Source: Thalassotalea marina
GTDB lineage: Bacteria > Pseudomonadota > Gammaproteobacteria > Enterobacterales > Alteromonadaceae
Direction: 5' to 3'
NCBI RefSeq assembly: GCF_014656435.1
Contig: NZ_BNCK01000007.1
Location: forward strand, 62,001 to 126,000
DNA length: 64,000 nt
Shown here one piece after another: positions 27,762 to 36,595 of this stretch. The notes under the pieces are model-generated. The model did not search any database, was not told the DNA's origin, and saw only the letters and a list, made by a program, of their open reading frames with translations. Both the position numbers and the translations under genes were made by a program. Numbering within the stretch: position 1 is the first letter of the stretch; each line of letters begins with the position of its first letter.

Positions 27762-29165
27762 TTAGCGTCCCTTCCCAAACAACACGATTTCAACGGTACG
27801 TATCAAAATTAAAAGATCTAACATAAAGCTTCTATGTTTGATGTAATACAGATCATATTTAAGTTTTTCCAAAGAATCTTCTTCCGTTGAACCATATGGG
27901 TATTTAAGTTGCGCCCAGCCAGTTAGACCAGGTTTCACATTATGACGTTCGTTATAATAAGGAATGGTTTTAATTAACTTTTGCACAAATTCCGGACGCT
28001 CTGGTCTTGGACCAACAAAACCCATGTCGCCACGCATTACGTTATAAACTTGTGGTAATTCATCAATACGATATTTGCGAATAAATTTGCCGATAGTAGT
28101 TGTTCTATCGTCATCTTTTTGCGCCATTTGAGCACCATTTTTTTCGGCATCAACACGCATACTTCTAAATTTGTAAATTTTAAACGCTTGACCATCAAGG
28201 CCTACACGCTCCTGGAAATAAAAGATAGGTGCTTTAAAACCTTCATCTAATTTAATCAAGATTGCCGTGATCAACATCACAGGCCATGTCACTAAAAATA
28301 GAACAAAGGCGATACTGGCATTAAACAGCCAATCCAAGGTATTGCGTAAATGGTTGCTACTTGCAAAGCCGTTTGAATAGATAACCCAGCTAGGATAGAT
28401 AAGATTTACCGCTATTTGGCCTGTTTCTCGTTCAATAAAATCGAGTATCTCTGTGATCTCAATACCGCGAATTTTACAGGCAAATAACTCATCAACTGGT
28501 AGGTTGTTGCGCCTTTCATCACTAGCGACAACAATTTCGTCAATCTCATGTTCGATAGCATAAGTGACAAGAGCGCCGTCTAATACAATGCGATTTTCAT
28601 TAACAATGCCGTTTTCTGAATCGCCATCCATCACGACAAAGCCATGCATAGAGAAACCTTGTCGGTCAACATCACGGCGCATACGTTTTTCTATAATAGA
28701 TGCTCGCTCACCAGCACCTAATACTAAAACTTTTCTTTTATTTAGACCAAAAAGATCCACCTTAAGCATAAAATATCTAGATATCGATACTAAGATGAAG
28801 CTTAGTAACGCTGAAAGCGCTAACAATTCTGTGGCTAAACCACCGTTAGGATAAAAAGGATTGAGGAAAGTAACGATGAAAAATGCTATCGCAACTGACA
28901 TTAAAATACGTCTAACTAAGCCACGGTAACTTTCACGCAGCTTTGTGTTATACAAACCTAACGCTAAAGAAGATAGCTGAATTATAAGCGCATAGATAAT
29001 GGCATATATAGCGACAAAATTACTGGCCAACTCTTGGTGATTCACCAATTTAAAGTATCGATTTAACGAGTAAGTTAATAAAAACGCCCCTGCGAATATA
29101 ACTAACTCTATGATTACTAGAGATTTACTACCAGTAGATAGATTACCAAACTTAGTATTAGACAT
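27762..29165 (-). CDS. Initiating polyprenyl-phosphate sugar transferase, exosortase A type (EpsB/TIGR03013-like)
   Basis: A 467-residue member of the bacterial sugar transferase family. The N-terminus has four or five membrane segments and a CoA-binding-like Rossmann region (KVLVLGAGERASII near 150). After another membrane segment the catalytic domain begins near 300: FYFQERVGLDGQAFKIYKFR, IGKFIRKYRIDELPQ and MGFVGPRPERPEFV. Such enzymes transfer a hexose-1-phosphate to undecaprenyl phosphate, starting repeat-unit synthesis. It is the first gene of the 20-kb minus-strand operon, transcribed away from the export genes across a 234-base promoter region. Confidence 0.92.
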   Translation of the reverse strand: MSNTKFGNLSTGSKSLVIIELVIFAGAFLLTYSLNRYFKLVNHQELASNFVAIYAIIYALIIQLSSLALGLYNTKLRESYRGLVRRILMSVAIAFFIVTFLNPFYPNGGLATELLALSALLSFILVSISRYFMLKVDLFGLNKRKVLVLGAGERASIIEKRMRRDVDRQGFSMHGFVVMDGDSENGIVNENRIVLDGALVTYAIEHEIDEIVVASDERRNNLPVDELFACKIRGIEITEILDFIERETGQIAVNLIYPSWVIYSNGFASSNHLRNTLDWLFNASIAFVLFLVTWPVMLITAILIKLDEGFKAPIFYFQERVGLDGQAFKIYKFRSMRVDAEKNGAQMAQKDDDRTTTIGKFIRKYRIDELPQVYNVMRGDMGFVGPRPERPEFVQKLIKTIPYYNERHNVKPGLTGWAQLKYPYGSTEEDSLEKLKYDLYYIKHRSFMLDLLILIRTVEIVLFGKGR

Positions 29166-29399
29166 ATAAAAAAACGGTCCCTGAAATACGTTTTGCCTTA
29201 AGTAAGAGTACAGATTGTTTATGATTAAAATTTGAAATTATTAAACAAAATGTGAACGCTATGCCAACGAAGACGTGAATATATCAAATCTCAACAATTT
29301 GTGACAGTTGTTAAATTTAATTTTGTTTCTGTAAAATCGTGATAGAATCTGATAGCTTATTTATTTACTAACAGTAATGACTAACTCAAGGTTGAAGCC
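29166..29399. promoter_or_regulatory. Divergent promoter region of the exosortase/EPS operons
   Basis: This 234-base AT-rich gap separates the two divergent EPS operons and must hold both promoters. On the plus strand a fair sigma-70-like pair is TTGTTA (29308-29313) and TAAAAT (29332-29337) with an 18-base spacer; TAGAAT at 29343-29348 is a second -10-like hexamer. On the minus strand 29252-29266 partly resembles a -24/-12 element (TGGCA then ..CAC) but lacks the GC of the -12. No clear binding palindrome is seen. Confidence 0.45.
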
Positions 29400-30035
29400 A
29401 TGGAATTTAAAACCTTTGTGAAAATAAAAACCATAATACTACTCACTGTGTTAACTTTTCTAAATGGATGTAGCTCTAATACGCTTCCTCCTGCTACTTT
29501 ACATCAGTCTGATACGGTTGATGTAGCGTCTTATAAATATCTTATTGGTGCGGGTGACGTACTTAATATATTTGTTTGGCGAAATCCTGAAGTTTCAGGG
29601 ACATTTGTTGTTAGACCTGATGGCATGATCACTACCTCGTTGGTAGAAGACATACCAGTATCAGGTAAAACACCAACAGAGCTTGCCAGAGCTATCGAAG
29701 AAATTCTTTCTACCTATTTACGAGATCCAGTGGTTACTGTAACCGTTAACGATTTTGTTGGGCCAATTAACGAGCAAATCCGTGTTATCGGTGAAGCAGG
29801 TCAACCGCAGTCGATAAACTATGTACAAAATATGACGCTGCTTGATGTAATGATTCAAGTGGGCGGACTGACAGAGTTTGCTGATGGAAACGACGCAGTG
29901 CTTGTTCGCATAGAAAATGGTGAACAAAAGCAATACAATATTTTCATCGAGAACTTGATTAAAAACGGTGATATCTCAGCAAATGTTGACGTACTACCGG
30001 GTGATATAATTGTTATTCCAGAGACCTGGTTTTAA
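29400..30035 (+). CDS. Polysaccharide export lipoprotein, exosortase A type (Wza-like)
   Basis: A 211-residue outer-membrane export lipoprotein. The signal peptide ends LTFLNGC, with the lipid-modified Cys around residue 24. The polysaccharide-export domain starts at about residue 48 (YLIGAGDVLNIFVWRNPEVS) and includes VRPDGMITTSLVEDIPVSGKT, then a single SLBB-like segment (IRVIGEAGQPQSINY ... LLDVMIQVGGLTEFADGN). It is shorter than E. coli Wza (about 380 residues) and matches the PEP-CTERM-associated export family. It leads the plus-strand export operon and would form the outer-membrane exit with the chain-length protein encoded next. Confidence 0.92.
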   Translation: MEFKTFVKIKTIILLTVLTFLNGCSSNTLPPATLHQSDTVDVASYKYLIGAGDVLNIFVWRNPEVSGTFVVRPDGMITTSLVEDIPVSGKTPTELARAIEEILSTYLRDPVVTVTVNDFVGPINEQIRVIGEAGQPQSINYVQNMTLLDVMIQVGGLTEFADGNDAVLVRIENGEQKQYNIFIENLIKNGDISANVDVLPGDIIVIPETWF

Positions 30036-30081
30036 TTTACACAGAATTTATCGCGATTTGCCTGTTGTATAGAGGTCAGGA

Positions 30082-31659
30082 ATGCAAGAATTAATAGAAC
30101 AAGTCATAGACTATTTAAAAGGTATATGGCTAAAACGTCGATACATTATTGTATCGACATGGTTGATCTGCCCACTCGCTTGGGTGTTTATCTCTCAGAT
30201 GAATAATGTTTATGAATCTGAAGCACGAGTTTACGCCGATACGCAATCAATTTTACGCCCTTTACTTAAAGGGATGACAGTAGAAACCAACCCGGATTAT
30301 CAGGTTTCGTTAATGGTTAAAACGCTTCTAAGTCGTCCAAACTTGGAGCGAATTACCCGCATGACTGATCTCGATATTCAGGTTAACACGCCTGAAGAGT
30401 ACGAAAAACTCATTGACGACTTAAAAAAAGACATTGAGATAAATAAGTCTGCTCGAGAAAATATTTTTACCATCCAATATTCACACATGAACCCAGAAAT
30501 GGCGAAGAATGTGGTGCAATCAGCTTTAACCGTTTTCATCGAAAATACCTTAGGCGAAAATCGTAATGAATCTGATACTGCTGAAAAGTTTTTAGATGCA
30601 CAAATTAAAGAATACGAAAACAGACTACTTGCCGACGAAGCTAAGTTAACTGAATTCAAACAAAAATATAGTGACGTTTTACCTAACCAGTATGGTGGTT
30701 ATTACGACAAATTAAACGTCGCCAAAGAGCAATTAAAGTCAATTGAGCTTGTGTTGTCTGAGACAGAAACCCAATTGAAAAATGCTTTAACTCAGCTAGG
30801 TCAAAGCCAAGCAGAGGGTAAAAAGTCTAACAGTATTGTCGATTCAAACTCCGTAGCCACTAGCTACGATGAACGAATCGATGAATTAGAATCGATGTTA
30901 GATGGCTTACTGCTTAAGTATACAGATAGACATCCTGATGTTGTAGAAGTTAAAAATAGGCTTGATCACTTAGTTAAGCAACGTGACAAAGAAATTGCTG
31001 AATATGTTGAAGCACGTGATGGTGCGGGTACTATGCAGTTGTCTCAAAACCCAGTAATTCAGAGCCTACAAATTCAAATCAACCAGCTAGAAAATCAAGT
31101 GGCTTCACTTAAAGTACGTCGCGATAACTACGCTGAAAACGTAAAAGAGTTAGAAAATAAAATTCACATTTTACCGGAAATTGAAGCAGAACTTACTGGC
31201 TTAAACCGTGGCTATGAAATCACAAAAGCACAGTATGAAGAATTTTTAACTCGTAAAGAAACTGCCCAGTTAGCTAAACAGGCTGACGAAACAACCAGTA
31301 AAATTAACTTTAGAGTTATCGATCCACCAAGAGCACCAACTAAACCAAGCGGTCCTCCTCGCATCCTATTTTTAATAGCTAGTACAATCTTAGCCGTTGG
31401 AGTAGGTGTAGGTTTGTCGTTAGTGTTTAGTCAAATAAACCCTGTTGTTACTTCACGTAACCAAGTCACACGAGAAACAGGTATACCTGTGTTTGGTGTT
31501 GTCTCTGCGACAGAAAACCTTGGATTACAAAAGTGGCATAAGAAAAAAACGTTAATTTTTATTGCTTCTAATACTATTCTGTTTCTGTTGTTAGTCGGTT
31601 TTATTGCTTACGCCATGTTCCCCGAACAAATTAAGGCGCCACTAAGAGGATTGCTGTAA
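30082..31659 (+). CDS. Exosortase A-associated chain-length determinant protein (Wzz-like)
   Basis: A 525-residue polysaccharide co-polymerase. The first membrane segment is at about residues 20-37 and is followed by YESEARVYADTQSILRPLLKG, a strongly conserved block of this subfamily. A long charged coiled-coil region (about 160-400) lies in the periplasm. PPRAPTKPSGPPRILFL marks the proline-rich entry to the second membrane segment near 430, and a third hydrophobic segment is present near 490-512, an extension compared with classical Wzz. It sets polymer length together with the autokinase that starts 2 bases later. Confidence 0.9.
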   Translation: MQELIEQVIDYLKGIWLKRRYIIVSTWLICPLAWVFISQMNNVYESEARVYADTQSILRPLLKGMTVETNPDYQVSLMVKTLLSRPNLERITRMTDLDIQVNTPEEYEKLIDDLKKDIEINKSARENIFTIQYSHMNPEMAKNVVQSALTVFIENTLGENRNESDTAEKFLDAQIKEYENRLLADEAKLTEFKQKYSDVLPNQYGGYYDKLNVAKEQLKSIELVLSETETQLKNALTQLGQSQAEGKKSNSIVDSNSVATSYDERIDELESMLDGLLLKYTDRHPDVVEVKNRLDHLVKQRDKEIAEYVEARDGAGTMQLSQNPVIQSLQIQINQLENQVASLKVRRDNYAENVKELENKIHILPEIEAELTGLNRGYEITKAQYEEFLTRKETAQLAKQADETTSKINFRVIDPPRAPTKPSGPPRILFLIASTILAVGVGVGLSLVFSQINPVVTSRNQVTRETGIPVFGVVSATENLGLQKWHKKKTLIFIASNTILFLLLVGFIAYAMFPEQIKAPLRGLL

Positions 31660-31661
31660 TT

Positions 31662-32543
31662 ATGAGTTCCATTGAAAGAGCCTTGGCTAAGAAAAAAGAC
31701 AGCAAGCCTAACGACAAAAAACAGTCTGAAGAAGTGAAGAATTCTGCAGATAGTGCCGCCGAGCAACAACCAAGCTCACAAAACGTAGATGCTACTTATA
31801 CAGAAAATAAAGTATTGCATATCGACAAAGCTAGCCTAAACGACAAAGGCTACTTAATCGATACAGGTAGCCGTAAAAGCATTAAAGATGAGTTCAGGCA
31901 AATTAAGCGTAAGCTGCTCAATAATGCTTTTGGTAGCGCATCGAAAATGCTTAATCATCCAAACCTGATCATGATCAGTAGTGCAAAACCAAACGAAGGA
32001 AAAACTTTTGTTTCTATAAACCTTGCCTTGAGCATCGCTTTAGAACAAGACAAAACCGTATTATTGGTTGACGCCGATGTATTAAGGCCAAGTGTCAACC
32101 GCGAGCTTGGTGTGGAGCAATCAGAAGGATTAATCGAGTATTTATTGGAAGATGACAAGCCATTAAGCGATGTCATGTTCAACACCAACATCGACAAGTT
32201 AAAAATAATTCCTGCTGGGCATCCTCATCACTTATCTAATGAGCTATTAGCCAGTGAAAAAATGGCAGTATTAGCTAATGAATTAGCCAATAGATATCCA
32301 GATCGCGTTGTTATTTTTGATTGTCCACCTTTGGTGGGTGTTACCGAGACTTTGGTGCTTGCAAATTTAATGGGTCAAGCGCTTGTGGTCGTTGAAGAAT
32401 CTAAAACAAGTATTGCCAGCATTAAAGAAGCAACTGAATCTTTGAATGAAGAGCTTGCTGTTGGTATTGTATTAAACAAAGCAATTAGATCTCATAAGGA
32501 TTTGTATGGCTACTATGGCTACGGATACGGTGAAGCAGAATAA
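31662..32543 (+). CDS. Exosortase A-locus tyrosine autokinase (BY-kinase)
   Basis: A 293-residue cytoplasmic BY-kinase. The N-terminal 60 residues are charged and low in complexity. Walker A (SSAKPNEGKTFVSINLA, near 105-121), Walker A' (VLLVDADVLRPS) and Walker B (VVIFDCPPLVG) are all present. The C-terminus ends in a tyrosine cluster (DLYGYYGYGYGEAE, five tyrosines), the usual autophosphorylation tail. It regulates polymer length through the neighbouring Wzz-like protein, from which it is separated by 2 bases. The last 38 bases, encoding the tyrosine tail, also encode the start of the next protein in another frame. Confidence 0.92.
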   Translation: MSSIERALAKKKDSKPNDKKQSEEVKNSADSAAEQQPSSQNVDATYTENKVLHIDKASLNDKGYLIDTGSRKSIKDEFRQIKRKLLNNAFGSASKMLNHPNLIMISSAKPNEGKTFVSINLALSIALEQDKTVLLVDADVLRPSVNRELGVEQSEGLIEYLLEDDKPLSDVMFNTNIDKLKIIPAGHPHHLSNELLASEKMAVLANELANRYPDRVVIFDCPPLVGVTETLVLANLMGQALVVVEESKTSIASIKEATESLNEELAVGIVLNKAIRSHKDLYGYYGYGYGEAE

Positions 32544-34101
32544 AGTAGCTTTAGCAATCTGTGCAACATTATTATCATACTCGACGGCAGCCGCTGACTG
32601 GCAGTTTACGCCAAGTGTGTCATTAGAAGAAACATACACTGATAATGTTGCAGTTACCGATACCAATGAAATATCCAGTTTGGTTAGCCAAGCTGGTCTG
32701 TTATTCGACAGTTCATACAAGTCTCGATTAATTGATTTCAATCTGAAGTCAAAAAGTGTCTATGCCTTTTATAGTCATGATCATGATATTGATAATGACT
32801 TTCATGAAGTTAAAAGTGATATCACAGCAAAATTAGGCAATAGCGGCTTTGCCGTTATCGGCAATGTCTCAGTTCGTAATCAATCTAGAAATGCCGCTAG
32901 AAATGCCTTGGCTGATATTGTATCGGCAGACACAGCACGAGTAGAAAATTATGGTGCTGGGTTGAGCTACAATGTTGCTAACAGCGAGTTTCAACTTACC
33001 AGCAGCATCATATATTCTGATATCAAAACTGAAGATAATATCGGCGAACAAAATGGATTCGTTGCCAGCTTAAATACGCAAAATGGTAATAGTGCTGATC
33101 ACGTTTTTTGGAATTTGCAAAGTAACTACCAAGAACGTAAAAATTCAGGACGTAAAAGTGAGCAATATCAAGCCGAACTTAAAATAGGTTGGATTACTAA
33201 CTGGCATATTAACCCATTTATTCGTTATTACGATGAAGACAATTCAGGTACTATGGCCAACAGTGGAACCAATGAATCAAATTCATATGGTATTGGTGTA
33301 CGCTGGTTAATAAACCCACGCATGTTCCTTGATATTTCTTACAATAACCCAATCGACGATACTGTCGATATTGAAGGTAAGGAACAAAAAGAATATGTTG
33401 ATGCAACACTAAACTGGCAACCAACATCAAGAACTAGCCTCGAAGCTTCATATTCGCAACGTTTTTTTGGTGACACATATCGCTTCAACCTTACTCATAA
33501 AAATAGACGGTTAACGAACACTATAAGCTATGACGAGAGAGTTTTAAGCTTTACCCGAAACAATTTTGCAGCAATTAGCCAAGGCATATTCTGGTGTCCT
33601 GACGGCAATGCAACTAATTTAGAAAGCTGTTTTATTAGTGGCGACTCTGATATTGATCAAAGTGGTTACCGCTTAGTTCGAATCACTGATTATCAACTTG
33701 TTGAAGATGACGTTTTATCGTTAAATAAAACGTTGAATTGGCGATCAGAACTTTCCTTAACTCGCACCAAGTTTATCTTTAATGCTGCAACCACTGAACG
33801 TGAAGACCTTAATACTCGCATCAAAAATGATTCGAAACGCGCTTCCTTTGAAGCGTCTCGTCGAGTCAGCGGTCGTTCTAATGTAAAACTAACAGCGTCA
33901 TATACTGAGAACAGTTTTCAGTTGAACACCGCCGATGAACGTACCGATAGATACCGCCAAGTAGGTGTAGGTTATGACAAATCACTTAATTCAAATTTAA
34001 CCGTTAAGTTCGATCTACGTCACGTTAATCGTCATTCAACAGACAGTCAGTTTAACTATGATGAGGGTCGCGTGACGCTCAGCATCATCAAGGATTTTTA
34101 G
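32506..34101 (+). CDS. Exosortase A-associated outer-membrane beta-barrel protein (TIGR03016-like)
   Basis: A 531-residue secreted protein. The signal peptide runs to about residue 30 (ALAICATLLSYSTAAA). The mature protein has many alternating aromatic beta-strands (for example FDLRHVNRHS, RVTLSIIKDF at the C-terminus ending in Phe), which fits a large outer-membrane barrel. SLEETYTDNVAVTD near the start matches the PEP-CTERM-system family first seen as a hypothetical. The ATG at 32506 lies inside the kinase gene with AAGGA upstream; an in-frame ATG at 32515 is the alternative, both overlapping the kinase tail. It may serve as an outer-membrane porin or assembly partner for polymer export. 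Confidence 0.85.
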   Translation: MATMATDTVKQNKVALAICATLLSYSTAAADWQFTPSVSLEETYTDNVAVTDTNEISSLVSQAGLLFDSSYKSRLIDFNLKSKSVYAFYSHDHDIDNDFHEVKSDITAKLGNSGFAVIGNVSVRNQSRNAARNALADIVSADTARVENYGAGLSYNVANSEFQLTSSIIYSDIKTEDNIGEQNGFVASLNTQNGNSADHVFWNLQSNYQERKNSGRKSEQYQAELKIGWITNWHINPFIRYYDEDNSGTMANSGTNESNSYGIGVRWLINPRMFLDISYNNPIDDTVDIEGKEQKEYVDATLNWQPTSRTSLEASYSQRFFGDTYRFNLTHKNRRLTNTISYDERVLSFTRNNFAAISQGIFWCPDGNATNLESCFISGDSDIDQSGYRLVRITDYQLVEDDVLSLNKTLNWRSELSLTRTKFIFNAATTEREDLNTRIKNDSKRASFEASRRVSGRSNVKLTASYTENSFQLNTADERTDRYRQVGVGYDKSLNSNLTVKFDLRHVNRHSTDSQFNYDEGRVTLSIIKDF

Positions 34102-34107
34102 TCAAAC

Positions 34108-35145
34108 ATGTACGAAAGCCACTACGGATTCACGGAAAAGCCGTTCCAACTCAGTCCAGATCCGCGCTTTTTCTTTGCCTCTAACCATCATCAGCGCGCC
34201 TTGTCATATCTACAATATGGTTTAGATCAAGGTGAAGGTTTTATTGTTATCACTGGCCCAATTGGTACAGGTAAAACAACAATTGCCCGAAACTTATTGA
34301 GCCAACTGGGTGATGAGAGCATTGTCGCAGCACAATTAGTCACGACGAAATTAGATCCACACGAGTTATTAGCTCTTATTGTTTCTGAATTTAATATTAA
34401 GGCAAAAGGTGACAAAAAGGCTGATCTTATTCAAGCCATTGAACAGTTTCTTGTTGAATTAAATCGCCAAGGTAAACGTGCATTGCTTATCGTAGATGAA
34501 GCGCAAAATCTGCCAGCTGAGACTGTTGAAGAGTTAAGAATGCTGTCTAACTTTCAGCGTGATAACAAGCCACTGATTCAAAGCTTTTTATTGGGGCAGG
34601 AAGAGCTTAAACCAATTATCCAAGCGCCAAATATGGAACAGTTTAGGCAGCGTATCATTGCCTCGGCACACCTAAAGCCACTCTCTGTAGAAGAAGTAAA
34701 AGAATACATTAATCACAGGGTTCATCAGGCCGGTTGTGAGCGAGATGACCTATTTTCAGAAAACGCTTTTGAACTTATTCACGAAAAAACATTGGGTGTG
34801 CCGCGTAAAATAAACATCTTTGTTGATCGCCTGCTACTGTTTGGGTTTTTAGAAGAGTTGGATGTCATCGATTCTGAAGCTATCTTATCTGTTGCTGAAG
34901 AAATGGAAGTAGAGCTAACAGGCTCATTAAATAACAAGGCATTAGACAGTACTGAGCCCAGCCAACCTATGGTGGTTAATTCAACGGAAAATGTTGAACA
35001 TATCAAAGAAGTTTTACGCGATGTCGAAGAGATTTTAGAATCATCGATTAAAGAAAAAGTTAAGATGGCCAGGTATGTCGACAAGCTGCTGAAACATAAA
35101 AGTAAGCAGTACGCTATGGAAAATATTGAAAATAGCGAAGATTAG
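34108..35145 (+). CDS. XrtA-associated AAA ATPase (ExeA-like, TIGR03015)
   Basis: A 345-residue AAA-type ATPase. It opens with MYESHYGFTEKPFQLSPDPR, shared with GspA/ExeA-like ATPases. Walker A is GPIGTGKTT with Lys56, Walker B is LLIVDEAQN near residues 127-135, and QFRQRIIASAHLKPLS matches the sensor region. The C-terminal 60 residues are acidic and probably coiled. Unlike ExeA there is no membrane segment or peptidoglycan-binding domain. It ends the export operon, before a bidirectional terminator, and is a constant member of exosortase A loci, with an unproven role. Confidence 0.9.
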   Translation: MYESHYGFTEKPFQLSPDPRFFFASNHHQRALSYLQYGLDQGEGFIVITGPIGTGKTTIARNLLSQLGDESIVAAQLVTTKLDPHELLALIVSEFNIKAKGDKKADLIQAIEQFLVELNRQGKRALLIVDEAQNLPAETVEELRMLSNFQRDNKPLIQSFLLGQEELKPIIQAPNMEQFRQRIIASAHLKPLSVEEVKEYINHRVHQAGCERDDLFSENAFELIHEKTLGVPRKINIFVDRLLLFGFLEELDVIDSEAILSVAEEMEVELTGSLNNKALDSTEPSQPMVVNSTENVEHIKEVLRDVEEILESSIKEKVKMARYVDKLLKHKSKQYAMENIENSED

Positions 35146-35166
35146 GACTGTACAGATTGAAACATA

Positions 35167-35197
35167 AAAAAACGCTTGTATCTACAAGCGTTTTTTT
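35167..35197. terminator. Bidirectional intrinsic terminator
   Basis: The stem CGCTTGTA (35173-35180) pairs with TACAAGCG (35183-35190); it is flanked by six A on the left and seven T on the right, so both the plus-strand ATPase operon and the convergent minus-strand prsR transcript would end here. Confidence 0.85.
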
Positions 35198-35214
35198 ATT
35201 ATTGATGACACGTT

Positions 35215-36567
35215 CTAATCATTAGCAATGTTGAGCGAATACTTCTCAATAAGAGAATATAGCGTTGGCCTAGTTACCCCTAACAATTCAGCACATTTAG
35301 ACATATTGCCTTCAGTCAACGCATAAGCTTTTTGAATGGTCAAACATTCAGCTTGTTCCCTTACCTTGCGCAGGTTTAAGTCTAGTTGCAGCTCTTTACC
35401 TTCGTGATCAAAAAAGCCTAAATCCATCGCAGTTACCTGAGTACCTGTTGCCATAATTACCGAGCTTTTCACTTTGTTTTGTAGCTCTCGGATATTACCT
35501 GGCCATTTATGGTGCTTTATTGCACTCAATGCATCCTCAGCAAATGCTTTAACATTTGACTTATATTCTTGTGCGTAACGTTGTAAAAAGAATTTCGCCA
35601 GAATAATAGGGTCTTCTTCACGGTCTCTTAATGGTGGAATGTTTAATGTGATTTCACTGACACGATAAAAAAGATCTTCGCGAAACTCTTTGGCCGCAAC
35701 CATTTCTTCTAAGTTTTGGTTAGTTGCGCACACAACACGAACATCGACATCTATTTCTTGTCGACCACCTAACCGTTCAATTTTCTTTTCTTGTAAAAAT
35801 CGAAGTAGTTTAGCTTGCAAGTTAAACGGCATATCGCCAATTTCATCTAAAAATAATGTACCACCTTCGGCACACTCTATTTTACCTTTAGTCGTGCGCA
35901 CAGCGCCGGTAAATGCCCCTTTTTCAAAGCCAAACAGCTCACTTTCAAGTAAGGTTTCAGGAATAGAGGCACAGTTAATGGCAATAAAGGGCTTTTTCTT
36001 TCTATCACTGGCTAAATGAATAGCATTGGCCGTTACTTCTTTACCCGTACCACTTTCACCCAACAATAGAGCGGTAATTTGCGTTGGCGCAATACGCTTG
36101 ATCATAGTGCGTAATCGATCAATTGAGCTGCTATTACCAATAATTCCAATGTCGTTACCGCCTACTGCACGCATAAGACGATTTTCTTCCTCTATCGAAG
36201 CAACACTGAATGCTCGCGCGACAATAACATTAATAACGTCTGGTTCGATTGGTTTTTGATAAAAGTCATATGCGCCAAGTGATATAGCTTTTAGAGCATT
36301 TTCTCTGTCATCGTTACCAGTAATCACAATAACTTTTGTGTGAGGTGCAATACGTAGAATTTCTTCTAGTGCAGCAAGCCCTTCTGAAGCATTGGCAGGA
36401 TCTGGCGGCAGGCCAAGATCTAACGTTACCACCTTAGGTTCGTGGCGTCTAACCGCAGCAATTGCACTTTCACGATCGCCCGCCAACACTGCTTCGTAAT
36501 CAGACAAACTCCACTTTAATTGTTTTTGAATGCCTTTATCATCGTCTACGATCAGTAACTTTTCCAT
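35215..36567 (-). CDS. prsR: PEP-CTERM-box sigma-54-dependent response regulator
   Basis: A 450-residue NtrC-type regulator. The receiver domain has Asp8-10 and phospho-acceptor Asp50 (VVTLDLGLPP), with Lys105. The sigma-54 AAA+ domain has Walker A GESGTGKE (170-177) and the sigma-54 contact loop GAFTGA (217-222). A Fis-type HTH ends the protein (NMSKCAELLGVTRPTLYSLI). It matches the PEP-CTERM-box response regulator family. It follows prsK by 28 bases with AAGGA upstream. Its targets should be sigma-54 promoters of sorted-protein genes; no clear -24/-12 element was found in this window. Confidence 0.93.
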   Translation of the reverse strand: MEKLLIVDDDKGIQKQLKWSLSDYEAVLAGDRESAIAAVRRHEPKVVTLDLGLPPDPANASEGLAALEEILRIAPHTKVIVITGNDDRENALKAISLGAYDFYQKPIEPDVINVIVARAFSVASIEEENRLMRAVGGNDIGIIGNSSSIDRLRTMIKRIAPTQITALLLGESGTGKEVTANAIHLASDRKKKPFIAINCASIPETLLESELFGFEKGAFTGAVRTTKGKIECAEGGTLFLDEIGDMPFNLQAKLLRFLQEKKIERLGGRQEIDVDVRVVCATNQNLEEMVAAKEFREDLFYRVSEITLNIPPLRDREEDPIILAKFFLQRYAQEYKSNVKAFAEDALSAIKHHKWPGNIRELQNKVKSSVIMATGTQVTAMDLGFFDHEGKELQLDLNLRKVREQAECLTIQKAYALTEGNMSKCAELLGVTRPTLYSLIEKYSLNIAND

Positions 36568-36595
36568 TTAGGTAAATCCTTGGTGTTCGTTATTA

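Noticed and set aside
29252-29266. Minus-strand -24/-12-like element (TGGCA ... CAC) about 90 bases before the initiating transferase gene
   Set aside because: The -12 GC dinucleotide needed by sigma-54 is AC here; no second half fits, so it is mentioned only as a partial match.
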